Source: Escherichia boydii (GTDB taxonomy: Bacteria; Pseudomonadota; Gammaproteobacteria; Enterobacterales; Enterobacteriaceae). Taken from it: a stretch of DNA of 64,000 bases. The stretch spans positions 3,658,001-3,722,000 of the forward strand of contig CP169086.1 of the NCBI GenBank assembly GCA_041890495.1, read 5' to 3'. Both the position numbers and the translations under genes were made by a program. The number at the start of each line of letters is the position of its first letter. Position 1 is the stretch's first letter. Below the pieces are notes generated by a model, which saw only the letters and a list, made by a program, of their open reading frames with translations, was not told the origin of the DNA and did not search any database. Below are positions 1 through 8,235 of the stretch, in pieces.

Positions 1-26
1 AGCGTTAGTGCCAACCGGCACAACGG

Positions 27-2207
27 TTACTGCAGGTCAAACCGGTCCAGATCCATCACCTTCGCCCATGCGGCAACGAAGTCGCGGACAAACTTCTCAT
101 GCGCATCATCGCTGGCATAAACCTCTGCCAGTGCACGCAGCACGGCGTTAGAACCGAAGACCAGATCGGCGCGAGTGGCGGTATATTTCACTTCACCGCT
201 GGCACGAGCGCTTCCGGCAAACAGCTCTTTCGATTCGTCGGTCGCTTTCCACTCGTAACGCATATCCAGCAAGTTCACGAAGAAGTCATTGCTCAATACG
301 CCAACGCGGTCAGTGAAGACGCCGTTTTTGCTGCCATCGAAGTTGGCACCCAGTACACGCATGCCGCCCACCAGCGCAGTCATTTCCGGCGCGGTCAGCG
401 TCAGTTGCTGTGCTTTGTCGATCAGCAGTGACTCGGTGGTGGAAACGTCCAGACGAGCGCGATAGTTACGGAAACCGTCAGCAATTGGCTCCAGCAGCTC
501 AAACATCTCAATGTCAGTCTGATCCTGACGCGCATCAACGCGACCCGGCGCAAACGGTACATGAATGCTCAAACCTGCGGCGCTTGCGGCTTTCTCAACA
601 CCAACCACACCAGCCAGCACTATGATATCCGCCAGCGAGGCTTTACCAGACTCTTTCTGGATTTTCTCCAGAACAGGCAGAGCACGAACGGCTGCGGCGT
701 TCACATCCCAGTCGCGCTGCGGCATTAATGCCAGACGCGCACCGTTGGCACCACCGCGTTTGTCGCCACCACGGAAGGTAGAAGCAGATGCCCAGGCCAC
801 CGATACCAGCTCACTAACAGACAGACCAGAATCCGCAATCGCGAATTTCAGATCGATAATGTCCTGCTCGGTCGGGTTGTAGATCGGCTGCGGCAGCGGA
901 TCTTGCCAGATCAGATCTTCTTTCGGCACTTCCGGCCCGATGTAGCGAGATTTCGGCCCCATATCCCTGTGCGTCAGTTTGAACCAGGCACGGGCAAAGG
1001 CTTCGTTGAACGCCTGCGGATCGTTGAGGAAACGACGAGAGATCTTCTCGAACTCAGGATCAAAACGCAGCGTCAGGTCGGTCACCAGCATTGTCGGTTT
1101 ACGTTTCTTCGACGGATCAAACGGATCCGGGATAATTTCCGGTGCGTCTACCGCTTCGAACTGGATTGCGCCAGCCGGGCTGCGGGTCTGTACCCACTCA
1201 TACTTGAACAGGTTCTCGAAGAAATAGTTGCTCCACTGGGTCGGCGTCTGGGTCCAGACTACTTCCAGACCAGAGGTAATGGCATCTGCGCCAACGCCGC
1301 TGCCGTAAGTGCTCGCCCAACCTAAACCTTGTTCTTCAATCGGTGCAGCTTCTGGATCAGGACCTACATTTGATGTCGGACCGGCACCGTGGGTTTTACC
1401 CAGCGTATGACCACCCGCAATCAGCGCCACGGTTTCTTCGTCGTTCATGCCCATGTTGCCGAAGGTCGCGCGGATAGCTGCTGCCGCAGAAAGCGGTTCG
1501 CCGCTGTGATCCGGGCCTTCCGGGTTAACGTAAATCAGACCCATCTCGGTTGCACCCAGCGGTGCTTTCGCCAGCGCTTCCGGATGACGGTGAGTCAGCC
1601 AGGCTTTTTCATCACCCCAGTTAACATCCAGATCCGGTTCCCAGACGTCTTCACGACCGGCACCAAAACCGAAGGTACGGAAGCCGGAGTTTTCTAGCGC
1701 CACGTTACCCGCGAGGATAAACAGGTCGGCCCAGGAGATTTTCTGACCATATTTCTGTTTGATTGGCCACAACAGGCGACGCGCTTTATCGAGGCTTACG
1801 TTATCCGGCCAGGAGTTCAGCGGTGCAAAACGTTGCTGACCACGACCCGCGCCACCGCGTCCATCGATTGAACGGTAAGTCCCCGCGCCGTGCCAGGCCA
1901 TACGAATAAACAGACCGGCGTAACTGCCCCAGTCGGCTGGCCACCACGGTTGAGATTCTGTCAACAGGGCTTTCAGATCTTTTTTCAGGCCGTAGTAATC
2001 TAATTTGCTGAATTCTTTGCGGTAGTCAAAGTCCTCACCCAGTGGGTTAGAACGATTAGAATGTTGGTTTAACAGGTCAACACGAAGTTGATTTGGCCAC
2101 CAGTCGCGAGTGGTTGTGCCCGCCCCCGCACTCTGGTCGTGACCGCCCTGATGGAACGGGCATTTGCCAGTGGCTGTGGTGTTATGGATATCGTCTGACG
2201 TGCTCAT
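27..2207 (-). CDS. katG: Catalase-peroxidase KatG (HPI)
   Basis: Bifunctional haem catalase-peroxidase that removes hydrogen peroxide in the cytoplasm; 726 aa, the E. coli length. The start at 2207 is chosen because MSTSDDIHN is the family N-terminus and GGGGAG lies just upstream; a longer frame to 2246 lacks support. The distal motif RMAWHG (Arg, Trp and His of the active site), the Tyr in LIYVNPEG and the Met in GMNDEE that form the Met-Tyr-Trp adduct, and the proximal His in GGHTLGKTHG are all present. The family is typically OxyR-activated. Oddity: residues up to about 665 read like K-12 KatG, but the last ~55 (after ESKELF) differ at many positions, so the gene appears to be a hybrid with a switch near 220-250. 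Confidence 0.97.
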   Translation of the reverse strand: MSTSDDIHNTTATGKCPFHQGGHDQSAGAGTTTRDWWPNQLRVDLLNQHSNRSNPLGEDFDYRKEFSKLDYYGLKKDLKALLTESQPWWPADWGSYAGLFIRMAWHGAGTYRSIDGRGGAGRGQQRFAPLNSWPDNVSLDKARRLLWPIKQKYGQKISWADLFILAGNVALENSGFRTFGFGAGREDVWEPDLDVNWGDEKAWLTHRHPEALAKAPLGATEMGLIYVNPEGPDHSGEPLSAAAAIRATFGNMGMNDEETVALIAGGHTLGKTHGAGPTSNVGPDPEAAPIEEQGLGWASTYGSGVGADAITSGLEVVWTQTPTQWSNYFFENLFKYEWVQTRSPAGAIQFEAVDAPEIIPDPFDPSKKRKPTMLVTDLTLRFDPEFEKISRRFLNDPQAFNEAFARAWFKLTHRDMGPKSRYIGPEVPKEDLIWQDPLPQPIYNPTEQDIIDLKFAIADSGLSVSELVSVAWASASTFRGGDKRGGANGARLALMPQRDWDVNAAAVRALPVLEKIQKESGKASLADIIVLAGVVGVEKAASAAGLSIHVPFAPGRVDARQDQTDIEMFELLEPIADGFRNYRARLDVSTTESLLIDKAQQLTLTAPEMTALVGGMRVLGANFDGSKNGVFTDRVGVLSNDFFVNLLDMRYEWKATDESKELFAGSARASGEVKYTATRADLVFGSNAVLRALAEVYASDDAHEKFVRDFVAAWAKVMDLDRFDLQ

Positions 2208-2534
2208 CAATGTGCTCCCCTCTACAGTGTTACCGTTACGATACACAGCGTTAGAGAGAAGTTATAATTGAATTAATCCACGGATGCGATAGTTGAGATC
2301 TTACATATTGTTGGTTAAAGAGATGTAGATCAAATTGATCTTAATTAAGCTTTTTTGATTATGTCCGAATTCGGACAAATGCTTTATAAAAAAGGTTTTA
2401 GCTTCATATCCTTCAAGTAATGAGGGAGAAAACAAGGCTGATAACCTTATTTTCCCGCCCTCATTTCGAGGCAGCATTTTGTGCTCTGTTTAAAATTTGT
2501 GATCACTGTGTGATTTTCACAAAAGCCACACTAT
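2208..2534. promoter_or_regulatory. katG upstream region and metF 3' region
   Basis: A 327-bp AT-rich gap. The part next to 2207 must hold the katG promoter and, by analogy with E. coli, an OxyR site, but I cannot place the OxyR contacts with confidence. An imperfect inverted repeat (AATGAGGG near 2420 pairing with CCCTCATT near 2458) could end metF transcription. I see no further ORF. Confidence 0.4.
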
Positions 2535-3425
2535 TTATAAACCAGGTCGAACCCCCAGCGTATGGCAAATCGCGTAACTCATTTCAGCACGGTTAAGCGT
2601 ATAGAAGTGGAAATCTTTCACTCCTTCACGGCTTAAAATCTTCACCATATCCATGGCAATATTCGCGCCAACCAGTTTGCGGGTTTCGGCATCATCATCC
2701 AGACCGTCGAACATTTGCGCCATCCACGCCGGAATACGCACGTTGGTCATATCGGCAAATTTCTTCGCCTGTTTAAAGTTAGATACCGGCAAAATTCCCG
2801 GAATAATTTCCACATCAATGCCCGCCGATACACAGCGGTCACGAAAACGCAGGTAGCTTTCGACATCGAAGAAGAACTGAGTAATCGCGCGGTTGGCTCC
2901 GGCATCCACTTTGCGTTTCAGATTAAGCAAATCCGCCTGAGCGCTTTTTGCTTCCGGGTGAACTTCCGGATACGCCGCCACGGAGATATCGAAATCTGCC
3001 ACTTCTTTTAACAGCGTCACCAGGTCAGAAGCATACATTTCTGGCTTACCACTTCCCGGCGGCAGATCGCCACGCAGCGCCACGATATGACGAATACCGT
3101 TATTCCAGTAGTCGCGTGCAATGGTGCGCAGCTCGTCGGGCGTCGCATCAATGCAAGTAAGATGCGGTGCCGCTTCCAGACCAGTGCGATCTTTAATGCC
3201 TTTAATAATGCTGTGCGTACGGTCGCGCTCGCCGGAGTTCGCGCCATAGGTCACCGATACAAACTTCGGTTTCAGGCTGCTAAGGCGATCGATGGAGTTC
3301 CACAGGGTCTGCTCCATTTCACTGGTACGCGGCGGGAAAAACTCGAACGAAACGTTAATCTGCCCCTGGACTTCTGCCAGGCTCTGATTCAGGGCATCCC
3401 GCTGGCTGGCGTGAAAAAAGCTCAT
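2535..3425 (-). CDS. metF: 5,10-methylenetetrahydrofolate reductase
   Basis: FAD enzyme reducing 5,10-methylene-THF to 5-methyl-THF, the methyl donor for homocysteine methylation. 296 aa, full length. The catalytic Glu28 sits in FEFFPPR and the flavin/folate Asp in ALRGDLPPG. It matches K-12 MetF as I remember it. MetJ boxes lie upstream at 3475-3506. In K-12 metF directly follows metL on the same strand; here argECBH separates them, although both still point the same way. Confidence 0.97.
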   Translation of the reverse strand: MSFFHASQRDALNQSLAEVQGQINVSFEFFPPRTSEMEQTLWNSIDRLSSLKPKFVSVTYGANSGERDRTHSIIKGIKDRTGLEAAPHLTCIDATPDELRTIARDYWNNGIRHIVALRGDLPPGSGKPEMYASDLVTLLKEVADFDISVAAYPEVHPEAKSAQADLLNLKRKVDAGANRAITQFFFDVESYLRFRDRCVSAGIDVEIIPGILPVSNFKQAKKFADMTNVRIPAWMAQMFDGLDDDAETRKLVGANIAMDMVKILSREGVKDFHFYTLNRAEMSYAICHTLGVRPGL

Positions 3426-3474
3426 ACCTTACCTCATCAATCGCTTGTAGTTATATGTTGTGTTGTGCACATCT

Positions 3475-3506
3475 ATCCGTTTAGACGTCCAGATGTAAAG
3501 ATGAAG
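3475..3506 (-). promoter_or_regulatory. MetJ operator (tandem met boxes) of metF
   Basis: Contiguous 8-bp units resembling the met box AGACGTCT run upstream of metF: AGACGTCC (3483-3490), AGATGTAA (3491-3498), AGATGAAG (3499-3506), plus ATCCGTTT at 3475-3482. Tandem 8-mers are the hallmark of MetJ-SAM repression, and metJ itself lies at 12108 in this window. Confidence 0.8.
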
Positions 3507-3652
3507 GAAAAGCCGAAGGGGCGTCAACATAAATAATCAACAATAACGGTGAGGTTTGCTCAGGAAAGATGAAGAAAGTTCATGATGGGGAGTGAGACAT
3601 CCCCTCCCCAGGACCGAACACCCCTTTGGGTAAAGGGGTGCTCGGTGCGGGT

Positions 3653-4804
3653 TTAATGCCAGCAAAAATGGTGAATTACCTGGGTTATCAGTTCGCGGGT
3701 GGGCTTGATAAACCGTGTTTCCAGATATTCATCAGGTTGATGAGCCTGATTAATTGAGCCAGGCCCCAACACCAGCGTCGGGCATAACGTTTGAATAAAC
3801 GGCGCTTCGGTACAGTAGTTCACCACTTCGGTTTTTGCTCCGAGCAATTTCTCAACCACTTCAACCAGTTGATGATTCGGTGGGCATTCATAGCCAGGGA
3901 TCGGCGGATGCAGCTCGTCGACCGTCAGACGACCCGGCCAGCGTTCGCTCACCGGAGCCAGTGCATCGTTGAGCAAACCATTAAGTTCATTGAGTGTCAT
4001 GCCAGGCAGCGGACGAATATCCATATGCAACTCACAGCAAGCGCAAATACGGTTAGAAGCGTCGCCACCGTGAATATGCCCGAGGTTGAGCGTAGGGTAT
4101 GGCACGGTAAACGCTTCGTAGTGATAACGTTCTTTCAGGTTATCGCGCAATTGCAAAATATGCCCGATGGCGTCGTGCATTAGTTCGATAGCGTTAACTC
4201 CGCGTGCTGGATCGCTGGAGTGCCCCGACTGGCCCTGAATACGGATGGCGTTAGAGATATGACCTTTATGTGCGCGTACCGGTTGTAGTGACGTCGGTTC
4301 GCCAATGATGGCGCAATCCGGGCGCAGGGCGGTAGTTTCGGCAAAATAACGCGCTCCGGCCATACTGGTTTCTTCATCAGCAGTCGCCAGAATGTAGAGC
4401 GGTTTTTTCAGTTTCGTGACGTCGACATCGCGTAGCGCATCAAGGATAAACGCAAAAAAGCCTTTCATGTCGGCGGTGCCTAAGCCGTAAAGCTTGCCGT
4501 CATGCTCCGTCAGTGTAAACGGATCGCGCGTCCAGCGACCGTCATCAAATGGCACCGTATCGGTATGCCCCGCCAGCAACAAGCCGCCAGCCCCCTGTCC
4601 GATACTTGCCAGCATATTGAATTTGTTGCGAGTTCCTGGAACAGGCTGCACTTCCACATTGAAGCCCAAATCTTTAAACCAGTCCGCTAGCAGAGTGATT
4701 AAATCTGCATTGCTTTGATCGAGTGCCTCTTCCGTGGCGCTTATTGAAGGTGTGGCAATCAGAGCGCGGTAAATCTCGATAAATGGCGGTAATTTGTTTT
4801 TCAT
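3653..4804 (-). CDS. argE: Acetylornithine deacetylase
   Basis: Zinc peptidase M20-family enzyme hydrolysing N-acetylornithine to ornithine in arginine synthesis. 383 aa from MKNKLPP, with AGAGGTG upstream; 13 extra residues in the open frame are not used. Metal and catalytic motifs: GHTDTVP, the Asp of TADMKG, and DEETSM around residues 80-140, with the late metal His near the C-terminus (INQAHQPDE). It is divergent from argCBH and shares the operator at 4830-4868. K-12-like throughout. In K-12 its 3' neighbour is ppc; here it is metF. Confidence 0.97.
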
Positions 4805-4829
4805 TGTTGACACACCTCTGGTCATGATA

Positions 4830-4868
4830 GTATCAATATTCATGCAGTATTTATGAATAAAAATACAC
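4830..4868. promoter_or_regulatory. ArgR operator between argE and argC
   Basis: Two imperfect 18-bp ARG boxes, GTATCAATATTCATGCAG (4830-4847) and TTATGAATAAAAATACAC (4851-4868), resemble WNTGAATWWWWATTCANW and are 3 bp apart. This is the classical bipolar argECBH operator, where ArgR-arginine represses both directions. Confidence 0.85.
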
Positions 4869-4957
4869 TAACGTTGAGCGTAATAAAACCCACCAGCCGT
4901 AAGGTGAATGTTTTACGTTTAACCTGGCAACCAGACATAAGAAGGTGAATAGCCCCG

Positions 4958-5962
4958 ATGTTGAATACGCTGATTGTGGGTGCCAGCGGCTACGCTGGCG
5001 CAGAGCTAGTGACCTATGTAAATCGCCATCCGCATATGAACATAACCGCTTTGACTGTTTCAGCGCAAAGCAATGATGCGGGAAAGTTAATCTCCGATTT
5101 GCATCCGCAGCTAAAAGGCATCGTTGATCTGCCGTTGCAGCCGATGTCGGATATCAGCGAGTTTAGCCCAGGGGTGGACGTAGTGTTTCTCGCCACCGCC
5201 CATGAAGTTAGCCACGATTTAGCGCCGCAGTTTCTTGAAGCGGGCTGCGTGGTGTTCGACCTTTCCGGCGCGTTTCGTGTTAACGACGCCACCTTCTATG
5301 AAAAATATTACGGCTTTACCCATCAATACCCGGAACTGTTGGAACAGGCAGCCTACGGTCTGGCGGAGTGGTGCGGTAATAAATTAAAAGAAGCGAATTT
5401 GATTGCGGTGCCGGGCTGTTATCCGACGGCGGCACAGCTGGCGCTGAAACCGTTGATTGATGCCGATCTTCTTGACCTCAATCAGTGGCCGGTGATCAAC
5501 GCCACCAGCGGCGTGAGCGGTGCAGGGCGTAAAGCGGCCATTTCAAACAGCTTTTGTGAAGTTAGCCTGCAACCGTATGGCGTCTTTACTCATCGCCATC
5601 AACCAGAGATCGCCACACACCTCGGTGCTGACGTTATCTTCACCCCACATCTGGGCAATTTCCCGCGCGGCATTCTCGAAACCATTACCTGCCGCCTGAA
5701 ATCGGGTGTGACCCAGGCGCAAGTCGCGCAAGTGTTACAGCAGGCGTATGCCCATAAACCGCTGGTGCGGCTGTATGACAAAGGCGTTCCGGCGCTGAAA
5801 AATGTCGTTGGGCTGCCATTTTGCGATATCGGGTTTGCCGTTCAGGGCGAGCATCTGATTATTGTGGCGACCGAAGACAACTTACTGAAAGGCGCGGCGG
5901 CACAAGCGGTACAGTGCGCCAATATTCGTTTCGGCTATGCGGAAACGCAGTCTCTTATTTAA
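4958..5962 (+). CDS. argC: N-acetyl-gamma-glutamyl-phosphate reductase
   Basis: NADPH-dependent reduction of N-acetylglutamyl phosphate to the semialdehyde, the third step of arginine synthesis. 334 aa, full length. N-terminal Rossmann motif [10 protein letters not shown] and the catalytic Cys in PGCYPTAAQ (about residue 154) are visible. First gene of the argCBH operon, with a 7-bp gap to argB. Reads like the K-12 protein. Confidence 0.97.
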
Positions 5963-5969
5963 GGGTGCA

Positions 5970-6746
5970 ATGATGAATCCATTAATTATCAAACTGGGCG
6001 GCGTACTGCTGGATAGTGAAGAGGCGCTGGAACGTCTGTTTAGCGCACTGGTGAATTATCGTGAGTCACATCAGCGTCCGCTGGTGATTGTGCACGGCGG
6101 CGGTTGCGTGGTGGATGAGCTGATGAAAGGGCTGAATCTGCCGGTGAAAAAGAAAAACGGCCTGCGGGTGACGCCTGCTGATCAGATAGACATTATCACC
6201 GGAGCACTGGCGGGAACGGCAAATAAAACCCTGTTGGCATGGGCGAAGAAACATCAGATTGCGGCCGTAGGTTTGTTTCTCGGTGACGGCGACAGCGTCA
6301 AAGTGACCCAGCTTGATGAAGAGTTAGGTCATGTTGGACTGGCGCAGCCAGGTTCGCCTAAGCTTATCAACTCCTTGCTGGAGAACGGTTATCTGCCGGT
6401 GGTCAGCTCCATTGGCGTAACAGACGAAGGGCAACTGATGAACGTCAATGCCGACCAGGCGGCAACGGCGCTGGCGGCAACGCTGGGCGCGGATCTGATT
6501 TTGCTCTCCGACGTCAGCGGCATTCTCGACGGCAAAGGGCAACGCATTGCCGAAATGACCGCCGCGAAAGCAGAACAACTGATTGAGCAGGGCATTATTA
6601 CTGACGGCATGATAGTGAAAGTGAACGCGGCGCTGGATGCGGCTCGCACGCTGGGCCGTCCGGTAGATATCGCCTCCTGGCGTCATGCGGAGCAGCTTCC
6701 GGCACTGTTTAACGGTATGCCGATGGGTACGCGGATTTTAGCTTAA
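5970..6746 (+). CDS. argB: Acetylglutamate kinase
   Basis: Phosphorylates N-acetylglutamate, the second step of arginine synthesis. Amino-acid kinase fold, 258 aa from [11 protein letters not shown]. The glycine motifs KLGGVLLD and VHGGGCVVD bind ATP and substrate. The start at 5970 follows the argC stop by 7 bp, and translational coupling is likely. An upstream in-frame ATG at 5937 lies inside argC and is rejected. The short form without an N-terminal helix is the arginine-insensitive enterobacterial type. Confidence 0.97.
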
Positions 6747-6806
6747 GTTTTGTTGGCCGGAGGCGCAGCTTTCCGGCATTGAATTTCAAAATAAGGAAAC
6801 AGAGTT

Positions 6807-8180
6807 ATGGCACTTTGGGGCGGGCGTTTTACCCAGGCAGCAGATCAACGGTTCAAACAATTCAACGACTCACTGCGCTTTGATTACCGTCTGGCGGAGC
6901 AGGATATTGTTGGCTCTGTGGCCTGGTCCAAAGCCCTGGTCACGGTAGGCGTGTTAACCGCAGAAGAGCAGGCGCAACTGGAAGAGGCGCTGAACGTGTT
7001 GCTGGAAGATGTTCGCGCCAGGCCACAACAAATCCTTGAAAGCGACGCCGAAGATATCCATAGCTGGGTGGAAGGCAAACTGATCGACAAAGTGGGCCAG
7101 TTAGGCAAAAAGCTGCATACCGGGCGTAGCCGTAATGATCAGGTAGCGACTGACCTGAAACTGTGGTGCAAAGATACCGTTAGCGAGTTACTGACGGCTA
7201 ACCGGCAGCTGCAATCGGCGCTGGTGGAAACCGCACAAAACAATCAGGACGCGGTAATGCCAGGTTACACTCACCTGCAACGCGCCCAGCCGGTGACGTT
7301 CGCGCACTGGTGCCTGGCCTATGTTGAGATGCTGGCGCGTGATGAAAGCCGTTTGCAGGATGCGCTTAAGCGTCTGGATGTCAGCCCGCTAGGCTGTGGC
7401 GCGCTGGCGGGAACGGCCTATGAAATCGACCGTGAACAGTTAGCAGGCTGGCTGGGCTTTGCTTCGGCGACCCGTAACAGTCTCGACAGCGTTTCTGACC
7501 GTGACCATGTGTTGGAACTGCTTTCTGCTGCCGCTATCGGCATGGTGCATCTGTCGCGTTTTGCTGAAGATCTGATTTTCTTTAACACCGGCGAAGCGGG
7601 GTTTGTGGAGCTTTCTGACCGCGTGACTTCCGGTTCATCATTAATGCCGCAGAAGAAAAACCCGGATGCGCTGGAGCTGATTCGCGGTAAATGCGGCCGG
7701 GTGCAGGGGGCGTTAACCGGCATGATGATGACGCTGAAAGGTTTGCCGCTGGCTTACAACAAAGATATGCAGGAAGACAAAGAAGGTCTGTTCGACGCGC
7801 TCGATACCTGGCTGGACTGCCTGCATATGGCGGCGCTGGTGCTGGACGGCATTCAGGTGAAACGTCCACGTTGCCAGGAAGCGGCTCAGCAGGGTTACGC
7901 CAACGCCACCGAACTGGCGGATTATCTGGTGGCGAAAGGCGTACCGTTCCGCGAGGCGCACCATATTGTTGGTGAAGCGGTGGTGGAAGCCATTCGTCAG
8001 GGCAAACCGCTGGAAGATCTGCCGCTCAGTGAGTTGCAGAAATTCAGTCAGGTGATTGACGAAGATGTCTATCCGATTCTGTCGCTGCAATCGTGCCTCG
8101 ACAAGCGTGCGGCAAAAGGCGGCGTCTCACCGCAGCAGGTGGCGCAGGCGATTGCGGATGCGAAAAACCGTTTGGTTTAA
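6807..8180 (+). CDS. argH: Argininosuccinate lyase
   Basis: Last step of arginine synthesis: argininosuccinate to arginine and fumarate. 457 aa. The fumarase/aspartase superfamily signature GSSLMPQKKNP (around residue 280) carries the catalytic Ser loop, and HTGRSRNDQ and TXXXHLQRAQP-type motifs are present. It lies 60 bp after argB. Oddity: the C-terminal residues ADAKNRLV differ from the K-12 ending I remember (AFAQARLG), while the rest reads as K-12. A block switch near 8150 is suspected. Confidence 0.97.
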   Translation: MALWGGRFTQAADQRFKQFNDSLRFDYRLAEQDIVGSVAWSKALVTVGVLTAEEQAQLEEALNVLLEDVRARPQQILESDAEDIHSWVEGKLIDKVGQLGKKLHTGRSRNDQVATDLKLWCKDTVSELLTANRQLQSALVETAQNNQDAVMPGYTHLQRAQPVTFAHWCLAYVEMLARDESRLQDALKRLDVSPLGCGALAGTAYEIDREQLAGWLGFASATRNSLDSVSDRDHVLELLSAAAIGMVHLSRFAEDLIFFNTGEAGFVELSDRVTSGSSLMPQKKNPDALELIRGKCGRVQGALTGMMMTLKGLPLAYNKDMQEDKEGLFDALDTWLDCLHMAALVLDGIQVKRPRCQEAAQQGYANATELADYLVAKGVPFREAHHIVGEAVVEAIRQGKPLEDLPLSELQKFSQVIDEDVYPILSLQSCLDKRAAKGGVSPQQVAQAIADAKNRLV

Positions 8181-8196
8181 TCTGTCCTGACTGGTG

Positions 8197-8222
8197 CCCT
8201 CTCCCACTGTGCAGGGAGAGGG
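8197..8222. terminator. Stem-loop between convergent argH and metL
   Basis: Perfect 9-bp inverted repeat CCCTCTCCC/GGGAGAGGG with an 8-nt loop in the 55-bp gap between two convergent genes. This CCTCTCCC...GGGAGAGGG repeat type is common between genes in Enterobacter and Klebsiella. There is no clear T-run, so its role as a terminator is inferred from position. Confidence 0.5.
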
Positions 8223-8235
8223 TTAGTGTGAGAGG

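Noticed and set aside
99..1697. Several + strand ORFs of 70-140 aa over katG
   Set aside because: They are antisense shadows of a well-supported gene, with no ribosome binding sites and no recognisable domains.
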